A stretch of DNA of 64,000 bases from positions 1 to 64,000 of the forward strand of contig NZ_FOKA01000020.1 in the NCBI RefSeq assembly GCF_900111925.1, written 5' to 3'. The position numbers and the translations under genes are program-made. This document shows positions 43,968 to 51,492 of the stretch, piece after piece. The first letter of the stretch is position 1; each line of letters begins with the position of its first letter. The stretch is from Cellulomonas marina (lineage in GTDB: Bacteria > Actinomycetota > Actinomycetes > Actinomycetales > Cellulomonadaceae). The notes under the pieces are model-generated. The model was given only the letters and a program-made list of their open reading frames with translations, was not told the DNA's origin and searched no databases.

Positions 43968-46313
43968 TCAGGACACCGGCACGCCGAGCGCGTAGTGACG
44001 GGCCACGGCGGCGGCGTCGAGCGCCACCGGCCAGACCGTCACCTCGTCGATGGTCCCGGTGACCCAGGGCTGCGTGTCCCAGCTCGCGTCACCGCCGACC
44101 CGCCAGTAGCCCGTGCCGGCCTGCGCGCCGGTCACCGTGGAGGACGCGACGAGCGAGCCGTCGACGTAGAGGCGCTGCCCCGCCGACGACTGCGTGGCGA
44201 CCACGTGGTGGGGCCGGCCGTCGTTGTAGGGCAGGCCGCTGGAGATGATCTGCCGCCCGCCGCTGTACGTCCCGAAGCTGATCCGGCCGTCGGCGCCGAG
44301 GATGAGGTGCCGGTCGTGCGACGTGGACAGCGACGTCGCGCTCGATCCGAAGCCGAGGAGCGCGCCGCCCGTCCGCGAGGTGCTGGAGAACCACAGCTCC
44401 TCGGAGTACGTCGAGGGCGCGGTGCGGGCGGCCGACGACGCCACGTACTGCGCGTCGCCGTTCAGCGCCACGCCCTTGCCGTCCGTGCCCTGCACCAGCC
44501 CGGCGACGCCGCGGGCGGGCGAGCCGTAGTAGGTGCCGGTGACGCCCGCCGGCGAGGAGTCGGCCGCCGTCGCCCCGGTGTCGCCCAGGCTCCAGTGGAA
44601 GGTCGGTTTCGCGGCCGCGAGCGCCGAGGTGTAGATCGTCGCCGCGCCCGAGCTGCGGACCGTCGTGGACACCGTGGACGACGTCTTCGTGTTGCCCTGC
44701 GGGTCGCTGACGACGACCTTGTACGACGCGGTGCCGCCGGCCGTCAGGCCCTTGTCGTCGAAGACGCGGGTGACGGGCTTCCAGAACGGCGTGGTGATCG
44801 TCGCGCTCCACACGGGCGTCGTCGACGAGCCGCGGTAGACCTTGTAGGTCAGCGTGCGGTTGTCGGGGTCCCGGGCCGTCGTGACGCCGACGCGGACCGT
44901 GCCCGCCGTCGTCGCCGTCGCCGTGACCGGGGCGGCGGCCAGGACCGGGCCCAGCTTGTCGGGCGCGACCGCGGAGGCGGCGAAGCGCACGAGGCCCTGC
45001 TGCGGGGTGCCGTTGACGCTGAGGAACTCCCCGGCGTAGACGACGTACTGGCCGGCCGCGGCGACGGCCCACGACGCCTGGTTCTGGCCCGAGGCCGTGC
45101 CCTTGGTCATCGTCGGGAACCACTCGAGCGAGGAGGGTGCCGGCTCCCCCGCGTGCGAACCGTGGCCGGTGGTGATCGCGGTGTTGACACCCGTGGCCGC
45201 GACGGAGAAAGCGGTGGCCTGGCGCTCCACGCGCGGCGTCTCCTCGGGGAACCCGCCGATGTTCGCGCAGGTGTGGGAGTGGCTGGAGACGTACACCGCC
45301 GAGCCGAGCCGGGCGATGCCGTAGGAGTCGCCGTAGCAGTCGGCGACCCAGAGGACCTTCCCCGTGGCCGGGTCGAGGCGGAACGTGCCCTCGACGTTGC
45401 CCGTGCCGCCGTTGCCGGCCTGGCTGTAGGCGCTGCCGTAGATGCCCGTGCTGTCGGCGGACAGCTGCGTGACGGCCGCCGACGACGTCGAGGTCCGGAT
45501 CGTGCTCGACGCCGGGAGCGCGCGGGACGCGCCGGTGGCGGCGTCGACCCAGCCGAGGCCGGACGCGCCGACGCCCGACAGCCGGGTGAAGCGGCCTCCG
45601 ACGACGAGCTTGGAGCCGTCGGCGGTGACGGCGACGGCCGTGACGGGCTGGTCGGTGTCCGCCCGGAAGGTCGAGACGGCGCCCGTCGACGCGTCGAGCG
45701 CGAGGAGGCGATTGCGCGTGACGGCGGTCCCGCCCGGCTTGTTCGCCGCCGTGGTGAACGCCCCGCCGACGTAGACGCGCGTCGCGCTGGCGGCGACCGC
45801 GTACGCCGCGCCGCCCAGCGACCCCGTGAAGGTGGTGACGAGCTTGCCCGTCGCCAGGTCGATCGCGGCGATGCGGCCCTTGTACGTGCCGTCGACGCTC
45901 GTGAAGTCGCCGGCGATGTAGAGCCGCTTGCCGTCCGGGGAGGCCGCCATGCTGCGGATCTGCGCGTTGACGGCCGGCTTGAACGTCGTCGACAGGGCGC
46001 CGGTCGTCAGGTCGTAGGCCAGGAGGTTCGAGCGCGGCGTCTCGTTGGTGCCGGCGGGCGAGCCGGCGGGCCGCGCCGAGGTGAACTTCCCGCCGACGTA
46101 GACGGTGTTGCCGACGACGACCTGCGTCCAGGCGACACCGTTGATCTGCGCGGTCGGCAGGGCGTCGGCGCTGACCGTCACCGGCGTGGCCGGGTCCGTG
46201 GGTGCGAGCGGGGCGGTGTCCGCGTGCGCCGGGACCCCGAGGGGGCCGAGCGGCAGCGCGAGGGCGAGGGCGGCGAGGACGGCGACGACACCGGCCCGGC
46301 GACGGACGTGCAT
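43968..46313 (-). CDS. Large secreted beta-propeller/LamG protein
   Basis: The product has 781 residues. It begins with a signal peptide ending AHA near residue 31. Residues 45 to about 430 hold repeated propeller blades (VYVGGKF, LYIAGDF, VYVGGAF, LVVGGRF, then AAIDLATGKL-type turns). A fibronectin-like domain follows (TYKVYRGSS to TSSTVST), then a concanavalin/LamG domain near 590-781 (EELWFSSTSRTGG, RPHHVVATQ, GTIDEVTVW). No catalytic residues are evident, so carbohydrate or matrix binding is the likely role. It lies between the purine permease and the chemotaxis genes and has no sorting signal. Confidence 0.85.
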   Translation of the reverse strand: MHVRRRAGVVAVLAALALALPLGPLGVPAHADTAPLAPTDPATPVTVSADALPTAQINGVAWTQVVVGNTVYVGGKFTSARPAGSPAGTNETPRSNLLAYDLTTGALSTTFKPAVNAQIRSMAASPDGKRLYIAGDFTSVDGTYKGRIAAIDLATGKLVTTFTGSLGGAAYAVAASATRVYVGGAFTTAANKPGGTAVTRNRLLALDASTGAVSTFRADTDQPVTAVAVTADGSKLVVGGRFTRLSGVGASGLGWVDAATGASRALPASSTIRTSTSSAAVTQLSADSTGIYGSAYSQAGNGGTGNVEGTFRLDPATGKVLWVADCYGDSYGIARLGSAVYVSSHSHTCANIGGFPEETPRVERQATAFSVAATGVNTAITTGHGSHAGEPAPSSLEWFPTMTKGTASGQNQASWAVAAAGQYVVYAGEFLSVNGTPQQGLVRFAASAVAPDKLGPVLAAAPVTATATTAGTVRVGVTTARDPDNRTLTYKVYRGSSTTPVWSATITTPFWKPVTRVFDDKGLTAGGTASYKVVVSDPQGNTKTSSTVSTTVRSSGAATIYTSALAAAKPTFHWSLGDTGATAADSSPAGVTGTYYGSPARGVAGLVQGTDGKGVALNGDAQYVASSAARTAPSTYSEELWFSSTSRTGGALLGFGSSATSLSTSHDRHLILGADGRISFGTYSGGRQIISSGLPYNDGRPHHVVATQSSAGQRLYVDGSLVASSTVTGAQAGTGYWRVGGDASWDTQPWVTGTIDEVTVWPVALDAAAVARHYALGVPVS

Positions 46314-46441
46314 GCGGGGGGACCTCCCGGGCGCGACGGCCCTGGCCCCGGGGCGGGACCTCGTCGACCAGGGTGCCCCACGCGTCCGATTCGTCGGAAG
46401 TCACGGACGGGTGATCCCGCAGTGACGTCCGGCACGACGAC

Positions 46442-46476
46442 GGCGCCCGCCACCCCGGGGCGGGGTGACGGGCGCC
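46442..46476 (-). terminator. 15-bp hairpin ending the cheB-to-cheX operon
   Basis: GGCGCCCGCCACCCC and GGGGTGACGGGCGCC pair with one mismatch around a 5-nt loop, 28 nt after the stop of the last chemotaxis gene on the minus strand. Confidence 0.75.
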
Positions 46477-46504
46477 GGGCGGTCGGGCCGGGATATGCCC
46501 GGGG

Positions 46505-46993
46505 CTAGAGCACGACGACCGACAGGTTGCCGGAGCCGTAGCCGGCGACGCTGACCTCGAGGTCCAGGCGCCGGACGTAGGCCAGGACCCACCCGGCCAG
46601 GTCGTTGGGCAGCCGCTCGCCCTTGCCGTGCACGCGGTCGAGCTTGAGGTGCGGCGCGTCGTCGTGGTTGAACAGCGACGCCGTCACGTTGAGCACCTCG
46701 CCGGCGTTCTCCGCGAGGTCGGCGGGCAGGTCGCCGTCGGCGACGGCCGCCTGCGCGGTGCGCGCCGGCACGAGGCCGATGGCCGCCCCGAGGTAGGCCG
46801 CGAGCCCGCCGTCGACGAGCACGAGCGCCTGCGCGGTCATCCGTGCGTCGACGTACACCCCGGTGAGGGCGCCGAGGGCGGCGTTGGGGTCGACCATGGC
46901 GGCGCCGGTGGCGACCTCCACGTCACGGCCGACGAGGGACTCCAGGAGGTCGCGGACCTCCTTGGCGTTGGGCAGCGGGTTCGCGTCGGACAT
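46505..46993 (-). CDS. CheX/CheC-like protein, divergent (chemotaxis)
   Basis: The product has 162 residues and no membrane segment. It is the last gene of the chemotaxis operon and follows a cheY. Residues 87-110 read AENAGEVLNVTASLFN, whose E-x2-N matches the CheC/CheX phosphatase active-site pattern, and a Pro follows in HDDAPHLKL at shorter spacing than usual. It may dephosphorylate the adjacent CheY, but the match is weak and a purely structural role is possible. The same position after the other cheY is held by a clearer CheX. Confidence 0.5.
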   Translation of the reverse strand: MSDANPLPNAKEVRDLLESLVGRDVEVATGAAMVDPNAALGALTGVYVDARMTAQALVLVDGGLAAYLGAAIGLVPARTAQAAVADGDLPADLAENAGEVLNVTASLFNHDDAPHLKLDRVHGKGERLPNDLAGWVLAYVRRLDLEVSVAGYGSGNLSVVVL

Positions 46994-47004
46994 CAGCGCA
47001 CCCC

Positions 47005-47367
47005 TCAGGCCAGGACAGGCTCGATCACGTCGCGGAAGGACTCCGCCGTGAACGGCTTGGCGATGAGGAACAGGGCGCCGGCGGCGTCGGCGGTCTCGCG
47101 CATCTCGGCGGAGCCCTCCGACGTGACGAACCCGAACGGCGTCTCGAAGCCCTCCGCGCGCAGGGCGCGCAGGAGCTCGATGCCCGTCATCTCGGGCATG
47201 TTCCAGTCGGACAGGACGACGTCGGGCTCGTCCTCCCGCACGGCGGCCAGGGCCTGGGCGCCGTTCTCGGCCTCCCGGACGTGCCAGTCGTAGCCGGCCT
47301 GCCGGAGGGTGCGCACGACGATCTGGCGCATGACGCGGCTGTCGTCCGCGACGAGCACTCGGATCAC
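47005..47367 (-). CDS. CheY-type single-domain response regulator
   Basis: The product has 120 residues, all receiver domain. Acidic pocket in VLVADDSRVMRQ, phospho-acceptor Asp in VVLSDWNMPEMTG, Thr/Ser in FVTSEGS and Lys in LIAKPF are all present. It is expected to be phosphorylated by CheA and bind the flagellar switch or act as a phosphate sink. The gap to the next gene is 11 bp. It differs clearly from the second CheY at 47854, so the two are not a recent copy. Confidence 0.9.
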   Translation of the reverse strand: MIRVLVADDSRVMRQIVVRTLRQAGYDWHVREAENGAQALAAVREDEPDVVLSDWNMPEMTGIELLRALRAEGFETPFGFVTSEGSAEMRETADAAGALFLIAKPFTAESFRDVIEPVLA

Positions 47368-47404
47368 GGTTCTTCTCCTGTTGAAGCGGTTCGGTCCCGG
47401 CTCG

Positions 47405-47857
47405 TCAGCCGACGAGCCAGATGGTCACGACGATGAGCTGCCCTCGCCAGGACAGCCGGAGCTCCTGCGCCACGTGCCCCTCGGCGGCGGGCGGGTGGCC
47501 GTGCGCCACCTCCGGCAGCCCGAGGGTGTCCTGCACGGGCAGGAGCGACTTCACGTTGCCGCCGACGACGTTGGCGATCTCGCCGAAGGCGTCGACCAGG
47601 TCCTGGTCGTCGACCTCCTCGTCCGCCTCCATCATGAGCAGCGCGCGGGTGAGGTCGTGGGCGGTCGCCGCCTCGCACACGAGCGCGGCCCGGCCGGGCA
47701 GCTCCCCGTGCAGGTCGACCCACGCGGAGAGGGGCTCCTCGACGAGGGGCAGGTCGCCGTACCAGGGCGTCAGCAGCCCCTCGTCGCCGTCGATCATCGC
47801 GGCGAAGACGGCCGCCGCGACGGCGTAGACCTGCTCGGTGTCCACCGCGGTGCTCAT
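47405..47857 (-). CDS. cheX: CheX-type chemotaxis phosphatase
   Basis: The product has 150 residues. The CheC/CheX/FliY signature is plain: VDAFGEIANVVGGNVKSLLP carries the E-x2-N pair that removes phosphate from CheY, with a Pro further on. One such signature is present, as in CheX. Its ATG overlaps the upstream cheY stop by 4 bp (ATGA), so the phosphatase and its likely substrate are made in step. CheX proteins usually work as dimers. Confidence 0.75.
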   Translation of the reverse strand: MSTAVDTEQVYAVAAAVFAAMIDGDEGLLTPWYGDLPLVEEPLSAWVDLHGELPGRAALVCEAATAHDLTRALLMMEADEEVDDQDLVDAFGEIANVVGGNVKSLLPVQDTLGLPEVAHGHPPAAEGHVAQELRLSWRGQLIVVTIWLVG

Positions 47858-48249
47858 GCCGGCTCCTCCACGGTCCAGGCCGGCGCCGTCAGCCCGAGGA
47901 ACTCGAGCTTGTCGCGCAGGGCGTCGGGGGTGAACGGCTTGATGAGGTACTCGTGCGCACCCGCCGCCAGGGCCCGCACGATCTGCCCCTGCTCGCTCTC
48001 GGTCGTGACCATCATGAGGGTCACCGAGCGCCAGCGGGGGTCCGCACGGACGCGGCTGACGAACGTCAGGCCGTCCATGACGGGCATGTTCCAGTCGATG
48101 CAGCAGAGGTCGACCTCGAGGCCGCCGTCCAGGAGGTCCAGGGCGTCCTGCCCGTGCTCCGCCTGGTAGGTCTCGAAGCCGAGCTGCTGCAGGTTGCCCG
48201 CGACGATGCGACGCATCGTGCGCGAGTCGTCGATCACGAGCGCTCTCAT
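47854..48249 (-). CDS. cheY: CheY-type single-domain response regulator
   Basis: The product has 131 residues. Receiver landmarks: ALVIDDSRTMRR, phospho-acceptor Asp in LCCIDWNMPVMDG, Thr in MMVTTES and Lys in YLIKPFTPDAL. A 10-residue C-terminal extension follows the last helix. Coupled to cheR upstream (4-bp overlap) and cheX downstream (4-bp overlap). ATG 48249 has GAGGAG 7 nt upstream. Confidence 0.92.
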   Translation of the reverse strand: MRALVIDDSRTMRRIVAGNLQQLGFETYQAEHGQDALDLLDGGLEVDLCCIDWNMPVMDGLTFVSRVRADPRWRSVTLMMVTTESEQGQIVRALAAGAHEYLIKPFTPDALRDKLEFLGLTAPAWTVEEPA

Positions 48250-49511
48250 CGCTGTGCTCCTCGGGTGGGTGGCACCGGGGTGGCTGCCGGTGTGGGTCGG
48301 TCGTAGGTGGTCCGGTCGAACGGGCTCCGGCCCGGGGGGTTCCGGTCGGAGGCGTTCGGCAGGGGGCGCGCGCCGCGGGCGGCGCCCGACGCCGCGGCCG
48401 GGACCGGCCGCGGGGTCGTCGCGGGCCGGGACTGGCCCGGCACGAGCGGCTGGGCGGCGGCGGGGCGCGGGCGCGGCAGGAGCGACCCGGCCGTGCCCGC
48501 GGCGGCGACCGCCCGGCCGAGGGGCGCACGCGCCGCCAGCGAGGCGGCTCCCGGCGGTCCCCCGGCGAGGGCCGCGGCGGGTGTCGCGGCGGGGGCGACC
48601 CGCGGCGACGGCAGGCCGCCGGCCAGCGGTCCACCGGCCGGTCCACCAGCCGGTCCACCAGCCGGTGCTCCGAAGGGCGCACCCCCGGCCGCACCCGCCC
48701 GCGACGGCGTGTAGACCGACCCGGTGCCGACGGGCACCCGCTGCCAGCTGTCGTCGATGCCGATCGTCGTCTCGGCCGCCCCCAGCACCAGCGCGCCGTC
48801 CGGCGCGAGCACCCGGCGGACCCGGTCGAGGATCGCCTTCTTCGTCGCGGCGTCGAAGTAGATGAGGACGTTGCGCAGGAAGACGATGTCGAACCGCGCA
48901 CCCGCGGGGGGCGGGTCGAGCAGGTTGTGCGCCCGGAAGGTGATCGTCCGGCGCAGCCCGTCGGAGATCTGCCACTCCGCGCCCACGCGCGTCAGGTGCC
49001 GGACCATGAGGGGCGCCGGCAGGCCGCGGTTGATCTCGAGCTGGCTGTACCGGCCCGAGCGGGCGCGGGTGAGCACCTGCTCCGACAGGTCCGTGGCGAG
49101 GATCTCGAACGAGGCCCCGGGCGGGAGCGCGTCCGTGAGGGTCATCGCCAGGGAGTAGGGCTCCTGCCCCGTCGAGCAGGCCGCCGACCACACCTTGAGG
49201 TGGGCCACCGACCCGCGCGTCGAGAGCAGCTGCGGCAGCACGTGCGTGCGCAGCGACGTGAAGGGGCTCGAGTCGCGGAACCACGACGTCTCGTTCGTCG
49301 TCAGCGCCTCGACGATGCGGCCGTGCTCGCCGTCGTGGCCGCCGCCGCGCACGCGCTGGACGTAGGCGTCGACGTCACCGCCGGTGAGGTCGCGCGCGAG
49401 CGGCAGCAGCCGGCTCTCGACGAGGTACTCCTTGCCCCCGGCCAGCTGGATGGCGCTGCGGCGCCGCACCAGGTCGGCCACCCATGCGAACGACTCCTGG
49501 CTCAGCGCCAC
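48246..49511 (-). CDS. cheR: Chemoreceptor methyltransferase CheR with long disordered tail
   Basis: The product has 421 residues; typical CheR has about 275. It methylates receptor glutamates with S-adenosylmethionine. The N-terminal helical domain leads to ALTTNETSWFRDSSPF, the SAM-binding VWSAACSTGQEPYSLAM, and FLRNVLIYFD. From about residue 270 the protein is a Pro/Gly/Ala-rich tail with GGPAGGPAGG repeats and no recognisable domain. GTG 49511 has GGAGG 6 nt upstream and lies inside the end of cheB (10-bp overlap). Confidence 0.92.
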   Translation of the reverse strand: MALSQESFAWVADLVRRRSAIQLAGGKEYLVESRLLPLARDLTGGDVDAYVQRVRGGGHDGEHGRIVEALTTNETSWFRDSSPFTSLRTHVLPQLLSTRGSVAHLKVWSAACSTGQEPYSLAMTLTDALPPGASFEILATDLSEQVLTRARSGRYSQLEINRGLPAPLMVRHLTRVGAEWQISDGLRRTITFRAHNLLDPPPAGARFDIVFLRNVLIYFDAATKKAILDRVRRVLAPDGALVLGAAETTIGIDDSWQRVPVGTGSVYTPSRAGAAGGAPFGAPAGGPAGGPAGGPLAGGLPSPRVAPAATPAAALAGGPPGAASLAARAPLGRAVAAAGTAGSLLPRPRPAAAQPLVPGQSRPATTPRPVPAAASGAARGARPLPNASDRNPPGRSPFDRTTYDRPTPAATPVPPTRGAQR

Positions 49512-50791
49512 GACGCACCTCCGGCACGCACTCGGGTGGCACCGGCGCCGAGCACGCGCTCGACCGTCGGGGCCACGTCGTCGAGAGGGACCACGCGGTG
49601 GGCCAGGCCCGCGGTGGCCACGGCCCCCGGCATGCCCCACACGACGCTCGTCGCCTCGTCCTGCACGACGACCGTCCCGCCGGCCGTCACCACGTCCTCG
49701 CACCCCGTGCGGCCGTCCGCGCCCATGCCGGTGAGGACCACGGCGAGCAGCTGCCCGCCGTAGGCCTTCACGGCGGAGCGGAAGAGCACGTCCACGCTGG
49801 GGCGGCAGTAGGAGACGGGCGGGCCGTCGGTGAGCTGGGCGAAGGCCTGCACGCCGGACGTGCGGACCTCCAGGTGGTGGTCGCCCGCGGCGACGTGGAT
49901 GCGCCCGGGCAGGAGCTCCATGCCGTCCGCGGCCTCGACCACCGAGGCCACGCTCCCGCGGTCGAGGCGCGCGGCGAGCTGCTTGGTGAACACCGGCGGC
50001 ATGTGCTGCACGACGAGGACGGGCACCGCCGGCGGCGCGGTGAGCGCGCCGAAGAACCGGGACAGCGCCTCCGGCCCGCCCGTGGAGGACCCGACGAGGA
50101 GCGCGCGCACGGGGTGCGGCGCCGGCTCGGGGCGCAGCGCGAAGCCGCGGGGGCCACGGGCGGAGGCACCGGCGGGGGCACCGGCGGAGGCACCAGCGGG
50201 GACGGCCCCCGGGGCGGCGGACGCCGTGCGCGGCGCGGGGAGGCCCGGGCGTGCCGCCGCGGCGCCCGCCGAGCCCGCGCGGGCGGGACCGGCACCGGGG
50301 CGGCCCGGGCCGCGAGGGTCGAGGCCGCGGGGGTCGGGGGCGGTGGGGCCGCCGGGACGAGCTGCCACGGGACGCCCGACGCGGCCGGCCGTCAGCGCGA
50401 CGATCTTCGGGATGAGGTGGTCGGCCACCTGCCGCATCGACTCCTGGACGGAGCCGACGTTCGCGGGCTTGGTGACGTAGTCCGTCGCGCCCGACGAGAG
50501 CGCCTCGAGCGTGGCGACCGCGCCCCGCTCGGTGAGCGTCGAGAACATGATGATCGGCATGCGGTGGCCGGAGGCGCGCAGCGCCTTCACGGCGGCGATG
50601 CCGTCCATGTCCGGCATCTCGACGTCCATCGTCACCAGGTCGGGCGCGAGCTGCTCGACCTTCGACTGCGCGAGCCGCCCGTTGGAGGCGGTGCCGACGA
50701 CCTCGATCTCCGGGCTGCCGGCCAGCACGTCGGTGACCAGCCGGCGGACGACGACCGAGTCGTCGACCACCAGGACGCGGATCCGGGTCAC
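49502..50791 (-). CDS. cheB: Chemotaxis methylesterase/glutamine deamidase CheB
   Basis: The product has 429 residues. The receiver domain has VLVVDDSVVVRRL and the phospho-acceptor in VTMDVEMPDMDG. A 90-residue Pro/Gly/Ala linker with PAGASAGAPAG repeats is longer than usual. The catalytic domain has the serine nucleophile in LVGSSTGGPEAL, the His in VVQHMPPVF and the Asp in LTGMGADGRTG. First gene of its operon; GTG 50791 follows GGAGG. It demethylates receptors in adaptation. Confidence 0.93.
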   Translation of the reverse strand: MTRIRVLVVDDSVVVRRLVTDVLAGSPEIEVVGTASNGRLAQSKVEQLAPDLVTMDVEMPDMDGIAAVKALRASGHRMPIIMFSTLTERGAVATLEALSSGATDYVTKPANVGSVQESMRQVADHLIPKIVALTAGRVGRPVAARPGGPTAPDPRGLDPRGPGRPGAGPARAGSAGAAAARPGLPAPRTASAAPGAVPAGASAGAPAGASARGPRGFALRPEPAPHPVRALLVGSSTGGPEALSRFFGALTAPPAVPVLVVQHMPPVFTKQLAARLDRGSVASVVEAADGMELLPGRIHVAAGDHHLEVRTSGVQAFAQLTDGPPVSYCRPSVDVLFRSAVKAYGGQLLAVVLTGMGADGRTGCEDVVTAGGTVVVQDEATSVVWGMPGAVATAGLAHRVVPLDDVAPTVERVLGAGATRVRAGGASWR

Positions 50792-50873
50792 GGTGCCTCC
50801 GGGGGCTGGGGGTGGTGGGGCCGCCCCCGCGGGCGACCCGTCGGCCGGGGCGGCGCCCGCTCGACCAGTCCAC

Positions 50874-50881
50874 CTATCGGC
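50874..50881 (-). promoter_or_regulatory. Candidate sigma-28 (FliA/WhiG) -10 box before cheB
   Basis: The minus strand reads GCCGATAG, one base from the flagellar sigma factor -10 GCCGATAA, 83 nt before the cheB start. A clear TAAA-type -35 is not present at 15-nt spacing, so this stays tentative. Confidence 0.3.
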
Positions 50882-50999
50882 GGTTGGGTGCCGGGTGCGC
50901 AGGGTTTCGGCCATGGCGTTCGGGTGGCGTCCGGGTGGCGTCCGGCTGGCTGCCCGGACGTGCGTGCGGGTCAGGGCGCGCGGGTGGTGCGCGGGACGC

Positions 51000-51036
51000 A
51001 CGACGGCCCCGGGACGCGTCGTCCCGGGGCCGTCGT
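51000..51036 (-). terminator. 16-bp perfect hairpin after cheW
   Basis: ACGACGGCCCCGGGAC, a 5-nt loop, then its exact complement, 43 nt after the cheW stop. It separates cheA-cheW from cheB. Confidence 0.8.
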
Positions 51037-51078
51037 GGTGGTGCAGGTCGTGCGAGGGGGTGGCGCGAGGTGCTCGCG

Positions 51079-51492
51079 TCAGGCCGCGGCCTCGTCGACG
51101 TCGAGGACGAGGAGCAGACGGTTCTCCAGCTTGTGGGCGCCGAGGATGAGCTGGCGCACCTCGCCGGTGAGGGTGTCGGGCGGGGACTCGAAGGACCCGG
51201 GGCCCACCTCGACGACCTCGCCGATCTCGTCGACGAGCAGGCTGACGGGCTCGCCGTCGACCTGCACGACGACCATCATCGGCTCGACGTCGCCCTCGCG
51301 GGGCGGCATCTCCAGCCGCGTCCGCAGGTCGATGGTGAGGACCACCTGACCGCGGAGGTTGACCAGGCCGGCGACGGTCGCCGGCGCCAGCGGCACCTGC
51401 GTGCGCGTGTGCGAGCGCAGGGCCTCCAGCACCCGGGTCACGTCGACGCCGTACAGGTTCGGCCCCAGCGTGAAGGTGACGTACTGGCTCAT
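51079..51492 (-). CDS. cheW: Chemotaxis coupling protein CheW
   Basis: The product has 137 residues, a normal length. The SH3-like fold is visible in QYVTFTLGPNLYGVDVTRVLEAL and VAGLVNLRGQVVLTIDLR, and ends in NRLLLVLDVDEA. It links receptors to CheA at the membrane. The ATG overlaps the cheA stop by 4 bp, so the two are cotranscribed and coupled. Unusually, CheA itself already carries two CheW-like domains. Confidence 0.93.
   Translation of the reverse strand: MSQYVTFTLGPNLYGVDVTRVLEALRSHTRTQVPLAPATVAGLVNLRGQVVLTIDLRTRLEMPPREGDVEPMMVVVQVDGEPVSLLVDEIGEVVEVGPGSFESPPDTLTGEVRQLILGAHKLENRLLLVLDVDEAAA

Noticed and set aside
42222..46508. A 1428-codon open frame on the plus strand
   Set aside because: It is antisense to the purine permease and the propeller protein; its product is Arg/Gly/Asp-rich nonsense produced by GC bias at third positions.
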